Source: Caprella mutica
Taxonomy: Eukaryota; Arthropoda; Malacostraca; Amphipoda; Caprellidae
Assembly (NCBI GenBank): GCA_947561585.1
Contig: CANNZV010002453.1
Span: 33,750 to 97,749 of the forward strand
Reading direction: 5' to 3'
DNA length: 64,000 nucleotides
In this document: positions 45,092-55,720 of the stretch, piece by piece
How the letters are laid out: each line of letters opens with the position of its first letter
Numbering within the stretch: position 1 is the stretch's first letter
Made by a program: the position numbers and the translations under genes
The notes under the pieces: generated by a model
The model's input: the letters and a program-made list of their open reading frames with translations, nothing else
Told to the model about the DNA's origin: nothing
Database searches by the model: none

Positions 45092-45478
45092 TCACCCCAA
45101 TAATGATTCAAGCCAAAAAAAACCATCGGTCCAGATTACTTTCAACACGAATGTTTCGGGATTTGGCTGATTCAAGAGCCAACGGCAGAATTTGAGACGC
45201 TGTTCCTTATGGGCTTTCGTTATTGGATGCACAGCCATATCAAGATAGAACCGCATGTGAAGGTCTTTCTTAAGGATTCTCCAATAAGTAGTTGAAGAAA
45301 TATCGAAAAGAGGTGCGGATTTCCTGACTGAGCTTCTTGATTTTACATCCGAAAATGATCTGACTTCTTCTTTTATGTCATTTTGTAGTAGTATATTATA
45401 TATGCGTATTATTATATATGTAATTTTGGTAATCACTGTTAAAAATATTCTGCTATAAAATACTAATTTCTGAACCAA
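45092..45478 (-). pseudogene. Tc/mariner-family transposase fragment
   Basis: The minus-strand frame shows a second DNA-binding helix region and linker (VRKSAPLFDISSTTYWRILKK), then RLKFCRWLLNQPNPETF and VIWTDGFFWLE. The last motif is the first catalytic block of Tc3/mariner-like transposases (normally TDE; here TDG, so the catalytic D remains but the context is changed). The rest of the DDE domain is missing at the left, where minisatellite B begins. TIRs were not found. Confidence 0.7.
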
Positions 45479-45889
45479 TATTGCATCTAATTACCTAATC
45501 TGAATACTACTATTGATGATTATTGTAGTTAAAGTGAAATAAACAACACTAAAAATGTCCCCGTTATTCCAGTTTTCTACATCTATGTACTGTAATAACA
45601 TCGAAACATACCAGGTAATTATTACAGATTTTTAAGACTTGGGTATAATAAAAGTGGGGCCTGCCTGTACTGTATAGTGTATATCATTGAAAAATTATTC
45701 AGTTTCATTATTTTACTGTTGCCGGTAAGCCGGAGAAAAAGATTGCAGTAAACAATTAGGCAAAAACCATAAATTTCTAATTACCATCAAAAAGGCTGTT
45801 TTCTGATTTTATGTTGCAAAATTTATATAAATAATATAAAATATATACACACAATAAATATAACACAAAAATAAAGCTATTCGAGGACG
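45479..45889. other. AT-rich intergenic DNA, nothing recognised
   Basis: No reading frame, TIR or repeat that I can support. Confidence 0.5.
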
Positions 45890-45998
45890 AATTGTCCGTG
45901 GACGAAATATCCGTGGATGAAATGTCCGTGGACGAAATGTCCGTGGACGAAATGCCCGTGGACGAATTGTCCGTGGACTAAATGTCCGTGCACGCAAG
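45890..45998. repeat. 15-bp minisatellite
   Basis: Seven copies of GTGGACGAAATGTCC, each containing the partial palindrome GGAC...GTCC. It looks like one end of a foldback-type element, but no inverted partner was seen within 2 kb. Confidence 0.85.
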
Positions 45999-46469
45999 TT
46001 TTCACGTTATTTTTTGATCCACGTTGAAAATCCAATCTTAAGTAGCAGATTGGTGTATCCGCATTACGATATTTAATTATTTATATATGGCTATTAATAA
46101 AAAATTATGAAAAATAGTTATCCTTTATTTTATTTTTACTGTGTTTTTCGAGTATTTCTTTCATTGTTGGTTGGTACAATGTACTCAACAAATTTATTTA
46201 TTTCTTATCTTTCAATATGAAATGCATCATATTTCCTTCGAACTGACATACAGTCCTCAGCGTTCCTTACCACGGAAGACAGCTAGAGTCAGAGTCCTAA
46301 GCCACACCTTGACCGGGAGACATAGTGGAACCTCCATGTCTATTTTAGCCCCCCCCCCCCCCATTATTGCAAAATAACCGGTAAATATGTGTTTATACTT
46401 GTCTTTTTTTTAAATTCCGACCCTGCTGCTTGACTGTTACAGCAAAGAAATTTAGCGACTGTATGTATA
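45999..46469. other. Intergenic DNA with a poly-C run
   Basis: About 16 C residues at 46,350. No gene recognised. Confidence 0.5.
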
Positions 46470-47656
46470 CAGGGTGTCCCAAAAAAACGATACCCAAATT
46501 TAAATGGCTGTAATTCAAAAACTATTAAACTTATTAAAAATTTGAAAATCACATTTTGTTTATCAACATTTATTCCATATCTGTACAAAATTTGAGATGA
46601 AAATATCAAACTGTTTTCTTTACACAGTACTTTTAGTGACTGATACCAAAACCTGTTTGCGCACTTTTGGTTTAACTTCAAATTTTAGTATATTAAAACA
46701 ATGTTTTTAATTACTTTCAACAGTTTATTAAAATTGTTTATTAAAAACCGTTTTTACAATAATAAAAGGCATTTATTAATATGCAACCGAAAAAAAATCA
46801 AAGTCTTCCTCCTATGAATAATTTCAGGCGATCTGGTTGGTCATTCGTTACGATGATTCAGGGCGATAATGCGTATTGCCGAATAGCTCATTTAGTTTTT
46901 CCTTACAGCAACAGTTCTGAACCCATCCTGAACCAACCAGGTTCGATTGATTCTGTTTCAATTTATTTCTCGAAGTCTTGGAACGATTTTATCATTTATT
47001 AGATCAAGATATCTATCTCCATTAAAATTATTTTTGTAAAAATAAGGACAGACGATACGGCCATGTCGGCCATTGGTACCTAGTCCAATCCACACACGGA
47101 CTTTCTCTCACAAAATTCTTACGTCAAAGTTTAAAGTAGGAGGTTGGTTCTTCGGGGAATAAGTGCGAACGTTATGATGATTTATTTTACCATTCAAATG
47201 AAAAGTGGTCTCATCACCAACCACATTATCGTCCACAAACCAGACATTTCTTTGCTAAAACCATAGAGCAAAATTCAGCCGCCGAGGAAGATTGGTAATT
47301 AGGTGTTTGTTTCGCTCGTACATCTTGTAAGGATGTCACTTGAAATTTAAGGTTACAATTCAATTGAATGTAGATTTAGTTAACATCTAATCCCATTTTT
47401 ATTACATTTATTTGCAAATTTTCTGTAAGTGCTTCTTGAACAATTCGAACTGTGAAATAAGTGTTTTACTGAAAGTGCGCAAGCAGGTTTTTGGTATCGG
47501 TCACTAAAAATACGTTAAATTGATTCATCTAATATTATGTACAGAGATAGAAAAAATGTTGAGAAACAAAATGTGGTTTTCCATTTCTTTCTAAGTTTAA
47601 TAGTTTTTGAATTACAGCCTTTGAAATTTGGGTATCGGTTTTTTTGGGACACCCTG
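46470..47656 (-). mobile_element. 1.19-kb mariner/Tc-type transposon
   Basis: TIRs beginning CAGGGTGTCCCAAAAAAACG match in inverted order over about 50 bases. TA lies outside both ends (46,468-46,469 and 47,657-47,658). Size and TIR fit the IS630-Tc1-mariner superfamily. A decayed transposase lies on the minus strand. The MITE at 13,288-13,640 shares the TIR. Confidence 0.85.
46950..47290 (-). pseudogene. Mariner/Tc transposase core, broken
   Basis: On the minus strand the DDE core is recognisable: VVGDETTFHLNGKINHHNVR (the D of DET is the first catalytic residue), then PTLNFDVRIL, a stop, then VRVWIGLGTNGRHGRIVCPY and NFNGDRYLDLINDKIVPRLRE, typical of the region before the second Asp. The second and third catalytic residues and the N-terminal helix-turn-helix are too decayed to place. 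Confidence 0.75.
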
Positions 47657-47658
47657 TA

Positions 47659-49957
47659 CAGACGCTCCGCTAAATGGGACCAATTTTCAGAGCGTCTATA
47701 TATAGTGAAGCCACTTGCAATTGGTTAAATAAAATAAAATAAACATAAAATATAAAGAAATGGTAGATACACTATATTTTAATGTCCTCCCAATATACTA
47801 CACCAGAAAATAATAGATACGATATTGGTGGAATAAATTTCATTGCTACAAAACGCTACAAAATTGAACATGATTTTTATTCATATGTGGAGATAGAATG
47901 TTGACCATTCATTGCTTTAAATTAGATAATTATTTAGACAATAGAAACAGTTCACTATAAGACATTATAATGAATTTAGTGCTCTATTTAGCAAGATGTT
48001 TATTGTAACAATAGAACTAAAGAACTCTCCATGCAGTATTTTACACCGTATATAAAGGGTTATAATGCACCAGATATCGAATTATAGCCCTATAACTGAC
48101 CTCGTAAAGTAATGTTAATTTTCAAACTTTCCCCATTCGACGGAAATGATATAGCGTACTTCAAAGTTAAAATTTGTTCTAAAAAGTAGAAAGAAATGTC
48201 GTTCAGAATATCTGTCAATTTATATATATGTCCCTTTCTGTTTATTAAATTTAATGAATTACAAATAATTGAACAATTTTGTTATTTTCTGTCGATATTT
48301 TCATAGACTACAAAGGACAAGTACTATAATTAATAGATATGAAGTATCTATGTATAATCCTCTGAGTGAATGAAATAGTTCTATATGGTAATTACTGTGC
48401 TGATCATAAACAACAAACGTTAATTTTCTGCTAATATAGCTAACCAATTCTCCTCAGACATTTTTAACTATCAATAAATGCTTCCTATGAAACTCTGAGA
48501 TTTACTCATCTTTTTCCATGTTATATCAGAATTTCATAACATATTAATGTCCCTATATCAGTGCATAATTCCCTTACTTTTGTCCTGGATCATATATGTA
48601 CAATAATCACAAATTAGTAATAGTAATTAAGCTCCTGTTTAGGCTTTTCAAAAACACTTCTCAAATGAATATTCATCATATGTTTTTATAATATTCACAG
48701 TTTTACGTCATCACCAGGAGGGGTGTAATAAATGTACTTCATATCAAGACTTGTTTTATTTCACCCACAGCAATCTAATATCATGAATATGCAATCGAGT
48801 GCATGGAACTCTTCACATCAATTAATTCTTTAAATTATGCTATGAAATATATTATCAACCAATCAATGAACCTCATTTCATAGGTTTAATGGGAGGGTGG
48901 CTCTAATTCAAAATAAGAAATAGATAATTTAATTAACTACTTTAACTGATACTAACTAATAAATTATTATATTTATGAAAAATAAACGCAGATACGAAAA
49001 CGATATTCACGCAAGGTTTATGGTAATAGAACAAGATAGCTCAAAATTCGAGCTACTTGTAAATAGTTGGTCCTTTTTCAAAATAAAATGATTTTTATTT
49101 TCTTTAATAGTTATTATTTATATGTTTCACATTACATAATTAATTATTCTATTCCAATATAAAAAGTATTAGCAAATGTTCGAATTTACCTGCACGCTCC
49201 GTTTAAAGTTTTCATATCATCAGCAAGAGGACCAACCAGAATATTTTTATTTTTTTCATTTTATAGAATAACTTTCAAAATGTTGAAAACTAGCAGAGAA
49301 AAAATGTTTTAAAATATTTAGAATCTTAGTGAGAAGTATTGGCTGTAACAGATATATTTGTTGCTAGATTCAGTGTGTATTGTGTTACTGAAGAAGTAAA
49401 AGATTATACCATGTATGTAATGAGATCATTTCCCAGCGAAGTGTGAAAATTTATATCTATTAACTTAATAGTTACTTGTCAACCTCTTCGAAGGGAAGAT
49501 ATTTATCCTGGAGTGAAGGGAATGAAACCAATCTTTCAACCTAAAGAATATGGCTAAGTGATTGGCTAAGTGCTAAGTGATAATTACCTTGGCAAATGCT
49601 CAAATATAACATTATTGTATGTAACTAAAAATGTATATTAGATAAACGTGTAATTTACCTTCATTGTAATGAATGTGACCTTACTAAGACTGTCGTTTCA
49701 AAGACTCGATTTGGCAAAAATGTTAAATTAAATAGACACTTAAATAGACACTTCTACAAGTAACAATTGTCTTTGTGTTAAACATGCTAGATATAAATCC
49801 AATGCCCTTTTTCGGAATGGAAAATATAAATGATGAGTCTCATCACCATACGTAAGTTTTAGAATTCCTATTCCTTGAATGTACCACCTTTTAGGAAATG
49901 TGAGGTTCAAATCGTATGCAAATAGTTCTGTGCCAAGCCTTGACCGATAAGTGTGGA
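47659..49957. other. AT-rich intergenic DNA
   Basis: No gene or element recognised over 2.3 kb. A sequence resembling a minus-strand exon end (GGAGCGTGCAG|GTAAATTC at about 49,201-49,191) is present but has no paired evidence. Confidence 0.4.
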
Positions 49958-50130
49958 CGGCTCTAGGACAACTGACTTGCGAAGATCAGTCATACTGACC
50001 ACTATCTGCGGAAAACTGCCATTCGGACTACTGACTAACGACAAACGACTATGCGAACAACTATTATACGAAAAACTGCCTGGCAGATACAGTCATACTA
50101 CAAGCTGTCAGGCAGACAACTGCCATACCA
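49958..50130. repeat. Degenerate tandem/inverted repeat cluster (CGGAAAACTGCC type)
   Basis: About ten degenerate units alternating between forms like GCGGAAAACTGCCATTCGGA and ACGACAAACGACTATGCGAA. It shares the word CGGAAAACTGCC with the foldback-like element at 20,738-22,012 and is probably an end or remnant of a relative. Confidence 0.6.
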
Positions 50131-51600
50131 TGTATTTAAAATTTGTATTAGATGAATCGTATACTCCGATATTGTGCATGAAGAAGCATAAAAATTATTA
50201 TTGACGTCAGATTCAGAATTAAATTTTGAAATAACACTGAATTCATTTCTTTGTTAAAATTATTAAGTAAGACATAACATAATGCAACACAATTTATCGA
50301 AAGAGCACCATAAAAGCTGAATTTCGGTAGTAATTAAATGAAATAATTTAATGACATCTGGGCCCTTATTATCTCTTTTAAAGCTTATTATCTTTAATCT
50401 TTATTTGATATCAGTAGTTTTCGGTATACTTCTTTGTAACAGTTTTCGAGAGTCCAAAGCTTATCTCCATGAGAAATGTTCACTGGAAACTACATGCGTA
50501 TAGTGCGACCTCAATGTCCTATTGTGATAATTTACACGACTGATATCAGCTCTGAAATAAGTTTAAAGGAATTAACAAACTTTCATAAGTTCAATAAACA
50601 ATTAGACATGTATCGGAAGCTTTTTATAATTGAATCATATTTAAATATTTATGCAATGTTAAATATGCTTTTATAAAACTTTTATACATAAATAATCTTC
50701 CAAATTATTATCTCCTGCAAGAATAAATAACTTCAGCTTCGACATATCAATAAAAATTTGGTCTAAAAAATCAAGAACACATACAAAAAAATCGATCAAA
50801 TACAAAAAATCGATCTAGTCATTTATAATTTCGTTTTCCTCAAACTCTTCTAATTGCAAGTCACTGTCAATAAATGGCAACATTATTCTCAATGATAGTA
50901 CATCAGAAAGTTACATAAGAGTGTTTGTATTCACAACCAGAGTTGATGGGAAGCTCTTAGGCTGATTGGTTTGCCTCAAGCTGTGACATTTACATGAAAA
51001 ATAAAATGAAACCACACCCAAAAGAACATATAACTAGAACAAAACAGAACGAAACATCTTTTGTCCTGTGGATGTCAGTGATACTCTTCACTAAATAAAT
51101 AAAGTCTCCTTTTGTGGTTGGATACTAGGATACTGCAAGACTACAAATGATCAGTCGAAATTTAAAGGAAAATTAAGTGCATTTGCTAATAATGATATAA
51201 GTGATGAAGGATATTTAAACACCATTTAATCAATATATTAATTTGAAATGAATTTATATCAGAGACATATATAATAAATTTTATATAGGTAAATAGAATA
51301 TTTAATGAAAAATCTTTCGCACATGAGTAAAATAATATTATTTTTTATTTAAGATTATAAAATTTTAATTTCTTAAATATTATTTGGAGCTCTCACAATG
51401 AAAATATTTATATACATAACAAATAATAATATAAATTAGTTTGACACAGTGAAATAATGTATTTTATATCGAATAATTATAACCGTGACAATGTTTCCCT
51501 AATAAAAGCATTGCTATATCTGGGAATATGAGCCCAATAACTTTATTTTATCATAGTTTTGCAGGAATATATCTGCTTAAACAACCTTAAGTAAAAAGTT
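50131..51600. other. AT-rich intergenic DNA, nothing recognised
   Basis: No reading frame, TIR or repeat that I can support. Confidence 0.5.
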
Positions 51601-52080
51601 ATGGTGGGGACACCAAACAGTAAGTTGGGTACTACTCATTTTTCATAGTAGCGCAATAAAAGCGTGGATTTTATTAAAAAATCATTGTTATTTTGAAATC
51701 AGCCCGGTCCAGCTTGGAATATAGTTGCATAACTTGAAAACTTATTAACTTGAGTTGTTGAAACTTTGTGTGCTTCAGCTGGTTCCTGTTGACCAATCGC
51801 TCCACCAAATTTCAGGCAATCTGGTTGAATAATTTTTCGTTATTAAGTTATAAATGGCCTTGATCTAGATCTTTGACCTTTGACCCAAATGCTCCCAAAA
51901 TTTAACCAAATGGTTCCTGGATATTGTCCAAAAATTGTTCCATTAAGATCCATGCAATATGGTGAATACTTTTTGAGTTATTAAATAACTTTGACCTTGA
52001 CCTTCGGCCGGATCGCTTATAAATTTGACAATAAACAATCATCCCACCAAATTTTAGGCAAAAAACAAGATGATAAGTAA
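51601..52080. repeat. Probable dispersed repeat with degenerate internal repeats and TGACCT words
   Basis: Less AT-rich than its surroundings. It contains two or three degenerate units of roughly 115-130 bases (each with CCAAATTT(C/T)AGGCAA- or GTGAAT-like parts and TTGAGTTATTAA), and the words TGACCTTTGACCC and TGACCTTGACCTT. No coding region. Confidence 0.4.
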
Positions 52081-52544
52081 ATAAATAATTCCCTTGTAAA
52101 ATATAACCTTCCGCTTTAATTAGTTACTCATGCAACTACATTCTACAACTTAGTCTCTGTTGATCATTTAATTTTCTCAAGTTATCGCATCTTCCAAATT
52201 GTGTATCAGTGCGGTAACTCCTCGCTCTTCTTTGTCAGTTTTAGGTATCGCCGTTACATCACTTTTACCTGTAGAGATCAGATCAGGAAATTTTAGAAAC
52301 AGTAGTTCATATTTTCAAAAATCCTTATCATTAAATGCTGTTTCTCTACCGTTATCGAAAATTGGACTAAATTCTTATTATGAAGAGTTGATATTGTGAC
52401 TAATTTAACTTGAAATAAGAAAATTTGCAGTTGATTTCAGATAATTATATAAAAATTCAAATTACATTATCGTACTTTTCATATTTGTGGAAAAATATTA
52501 GCTCAGGTATTTATAGACATGCACTTAACAACATTTTCCTTGCT
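52081..52544. other. 3' flank of gene copy B, nothing recognised
   Basis: Possible 3' UTR or intron. No exon assigned. Confidence 0.4.
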
Positions 52545-52730
52545 TTAGAAATGATTAAATGTATGTAATAATTCATATTTGCCTGTGGTCGTAGTGTTCC
52601 GTTTGGTACCATCGTCACTCTCTCTGGATGATAGACTGCCTACAATGGTGTTCTTACTCAAGGGTGGAACTTCTAGACTTGTTACTGCGGACTGGCATCT
52701 TTTGCTGCTACTGGGACCAGTGAAACCTCT
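52545..52730 (-). CDS. Gene copy B, last recognised exon (exon 5)
   Basis: It follows acceptor GAACACACAG, enters in phase 0 and is open to a stop at 52,545. It encodes RGFTGPSSSKRCQSAVTSLE followed by VPPLSKNTIVGSLSSRESDD. The exon pairs with 3,646-3,831 of copy A. An alternative acceptor 14 bases in (GGTCCCAG) would accept exon 3 directly in phase 2. The last 15 residues do not match copy A, so the coding region may really end at a splice site near 52,585. The residues are Ser/Thr/Lys-rich and have no recognised domain. Confidence 0.65.
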   Translation of the reverse strand, partial: RGFTGPSSSKRCQSAVTSLEVPPLSKNTIVGSLSSRESDDGTKRNTTTTGKYELLHTFNHF

Positions 52731-52854
52731 CTGTGTGTTCGGTAAATGCAAATGAATTCATCAATGAGTAAATATCAATGACATTGAGTGAGAATTGTGC
52801 TCTCCATTGCGCTAAAATAATCAGAATTGACTGATGTCTCTAAATTTCTCTCAC

Positions 52855-52936
52855 CTCTGCTGTCTGCTGACAGTGTCCTCTCCTACCAAAAGATCCTGAG
52901 GGCTCTGACTCACAACAGGACAGCAGACACGTTAAA
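52855..52936 (-). CDS. Gene copy B, exon 4
   Basis: An 82-nt exon bounded by a strong acceptor (pyrimidine tract, then CTTTTCCTGCAG) and donor GAG|GTGAGAG. It enters in phase 2 and leaves in phase 0, exactly matching exons 3 and 5. It encodes 27 residues with four cysteines (LTCLLSCCESEPSG...GHCQQTAE). The copy A version is 95% identical but lacks the acceptor AG. Alternative use of this exon is possible because exon 5 also has a phase-2 acceptor. Confidence 0.65.
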
Positions 52937-52999
52937 CTGCAGGAAAAGGAGGGTGAAATCAGTCAACACTTCGTTTGAGATATCTTAATATTCTTTTAA

Positions 53000-53924
53000 A
53001 TTCATATATATTGTAAGAATATGTAAAGGTAAATAATGGTAACCAAATGAATGAATTATATTTAAAGAAGTTAGTCGATGATCACCAAACTATATTCAAT
53101 TTTAGATTACAGTACATAGAATTTAGCGATAATATAATATAAATATTATTCTAATGAAAAAATATTTCTACGTAAACAATGAAACAGCCTTTTTTTATAA
53201 ATCTTCTTTACAATTCGTAGTTATCTAATAATTTACTTTCATCTCCAATCCAAAAATATTTCAAGTTAGTAAATTTTGATCTCAATTATACCTCTTCAAT
53301 TTCTACTCTCTCATATGCTATCGAAGATTTCGTAGTCGACATGAGCTCATTTTTCTGAAACGTAAATTTGCCTACTCAGCAAAATGAGACCTAGAGTAGT
53401 TCCTATATTTCCATGCCATTTATGCATCAAATGAAGATTTCCTCCAACTAATTTGCTAGAAACTATTCAATTTCGATTCATTGCAAGAGAGAAGTGAAAC
53501 AATGTTACTTTGATTTGTGAAAACAATCTAAAACTGTCTAATTAACGCGTTTTCAATATGGAAAAGAAAAGTATATTTAATTAAGAAATAAAAGATAAAA
53601 CTTTGTATTGAATTGAACAACTTATTCAAATTGTATCTGGAAGAATATTACGTTCATTGCCACTAATTGATTTGCTGTCCTTTAAGACATAACGTTCTTT
53701 GCTGACTTTGGTAATCTACCTTTTGAATGTTATGGATAAAATTTAAGGAAATATTCTATATATATAAATATATATATATATATGAAAAAACTTTAAGTAA
53801 AATCTAAAAGTTTCTACATTTTAAGTAGATTTCTTATACTATAAAGGAAGAATATACTTCAAGTTTCTTCATTCAGACAATTGCAGAGGCTAATAAAAAT
53901 ACTTGAACTTTTTAACACTCACTT
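53000..53924 (-). other. Intron 3 of gene copy B
   Basis: AT-rich, with an AT-dinucleotide run at about 53,757-53,783. No exon recognised. Confidence 0.5.
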
Positions 53925-54232
53925 TTTCTTCATTTATTCCTCCCATTTCTCTCACCCCCATTATTGCTAAGCCCACAACCCCTCTTCTTTATTCCCCCAT
54001 TTCTCTCACCCAATCCATGCTAAGCCCACACCCCCAACTTCATTCATTCCTCCGTTTCTCTTACCCGCATCCGATCTAAGCCCACAACCCCTCTTCATTT
54101 ATTTCCTCCATTTCTCTCACCCCCATCCGTGCTAAGCCCACACCCCCTCTTCATTCATTCCCACCATTTCTCTCACCCGCATCCGTGCTAAGCCCACAAA
54201 CCCTCTTCATTCATTCCCCCCATTCCTCTCAC
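53925..54232 (-). repeat. 56-bp minisatellite containing the exon 3 splice donor (copy B)
   Basis: Five to six tandem units, each with the minus-strand word CGGATGGGGGTGAGAG that repeats the exon 3 end plus donor. It lies at the same position relative to exon 3 as the array at 15,170-15,412. Confidence 0.85.
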
Positions 54233-54417
54233 CCCCATCCGTGCTCCTTCTTCAGCAACATTGACAGTGTGAGCAGATAGACAGTCAGCAGAAGAGTGAC
54301 GTAACTAACTCCGATCTTCCAGGCGTTCTGGTGCAGATCCTCCACTTGTCTCTTGATGAGTTCACCAGATGGAGTGGAGGTGGAGTCTCCACCACACGAG
54401 CACCACAGGGCCCTCAA
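54233..54417 (-). CDS. Gene copy B, exon 3 (transmembrane exon)
   Basis: A 185-nt exon from acceptor TTCTTTTCCAG|TTGAGG to donor GGGG|GTGAGAG, phases 0 and 2. It encodes residues 8-69 of the predicted 157-residue protein. A Cys/Gly/Ser-rich start (WCSCGGDSTS) is followed by KRQVEDLHQNAWK, a 21-residue hydrophobic helix (IGVSYVTLLLTVYLLTLSML) and KKEHGWG. Copy A differs by two residues, both outside the helix. With exon 2 (MNITEIE) before it, the N-terminus is only about 40 residues, so the protein is probably a small single-pass membrane protein. If the intron is retained, translation ends two codons past the helix cap. Confidence 0.75.
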
Positions 54418-55608
54418 CTGGAAAAGAAAAGAGTGAAATTTAATGGTAGAAAACTTATAATCAAACTTATCAGTTTAGATTGTATATTATACATCAAAAG
54501 AATATCTCTCATATCCATACAGTTTAGTTTAAGAAATTTTGATCAATATCACGCGATGACTGACAACATAAATGACGCACAATTATTGTTAGATAAATTT
54601 GATAAAATTTATAACGAAGTAATAAATTTCTTCCCTCTCAATAATTTTTCTTACCTCTGCAAATTATATTTCATTATAGCAGAAATAAAAGTATCAAATA
54701 AGAAACTATTCTTCATAATTGTTTCAATAGAGAAGTGACATCATTTCATTAATATTCAGTCAATGAAATAATAATTTTACGCGTGGATAAAGCTCATAAA
54801 TTTCATTTAATATTAACAGGTAATACCTTATATCAATCATGAACTTCTTTAACGTTAAAATATTGACTAAAGCAGTATAATTGATAGTTTTATACAAAGC
54901 TTCCCCTTATTGATAATATTCACTTTATATATGAACACGTACAAATATTATATCTATACGTAGTATAAACCAAAGTATATTGACTAATTATTCAATCCTT
55001 TAAGTATTAAGTTTCTTTTCAAAGACTAAACAGTAACCTCACAGTCACTTATAACAATAGGAAGCGGAATATTTTTCTCATAACTCTTATGATTCGCACA
55101 AAGTTCTTTGCAGAAGTTAAATAGATTTCAGAACTAACAGCAGATTACTTTATGCAAATTATACAATATATTTACTTAGCCACTAAATATAAAAGCTTAA
55201 AATAAAGTCCTTATTCAAGCGAAAACTTTCAAACCAAAAAGAAGAATATTGAGACATTTTGTACACGTATTTTAATTACCATGATGATTAAATATTGAAA
55301 TTCAATTTAGCTCTTTAACTAGCACCGTCCCCTCGAGAGGACATTAGAAAAGCATCAAACAATGTTTAAATTTATTCTATAATCATAATGTTCTTAAAAA
55401 GAAGCGTAAAAATATATGTAGGATTACCCAACATAATGATTTTAGATATTGAAAAAAAAATCTAATGAACATCAAAATCAAAAGAGAGCGGGGTGGAGCC
55501 TCAACAATTTCCCTTCCAGAAAGTGAAAAATTTCACTAGGTGGGGCAAACTAACTTATAATTTCGTCTTCTAACCACAAGAACACTATGAAGAGAGTGTG
55601 TGAACTTA

Positions 55609-55720
55609 ATGGTCACGGATGAGAATTACAGAAATGAGATAAATAAATGAAGAATGTAGAAGGGTGTGGGCTTCTCTCTGATGGAGGTGAGAGAAATGGA
55701 GATTTTGGATAGATATAAGG
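55609..55720 (+). repeat. Inverted, degenerate copy of the 56-bp donor repeat
   Basis: The plus strand reads CACGGATGAGAAT... and then GGGTGTGGGCTT...GATGGAGGTGAGAGAAATGG, matching about two units of the array at 53,925-54,232 in opposite orientation, 1.4 kb upstream in the same gene. Confidence 0.65.

Noticed and set aside
45809..45997. RTFRPRTFRPR repeat protein on the minus strand
   Set aside because: Translation of the 15-bp minisatellite, no start context or neighbours.
49191..49201. Possible exon end with a GT donor on the minus strand
   Set aside because: No second copy, no acceptor or open frame that fits; single donor-like words are frequent.
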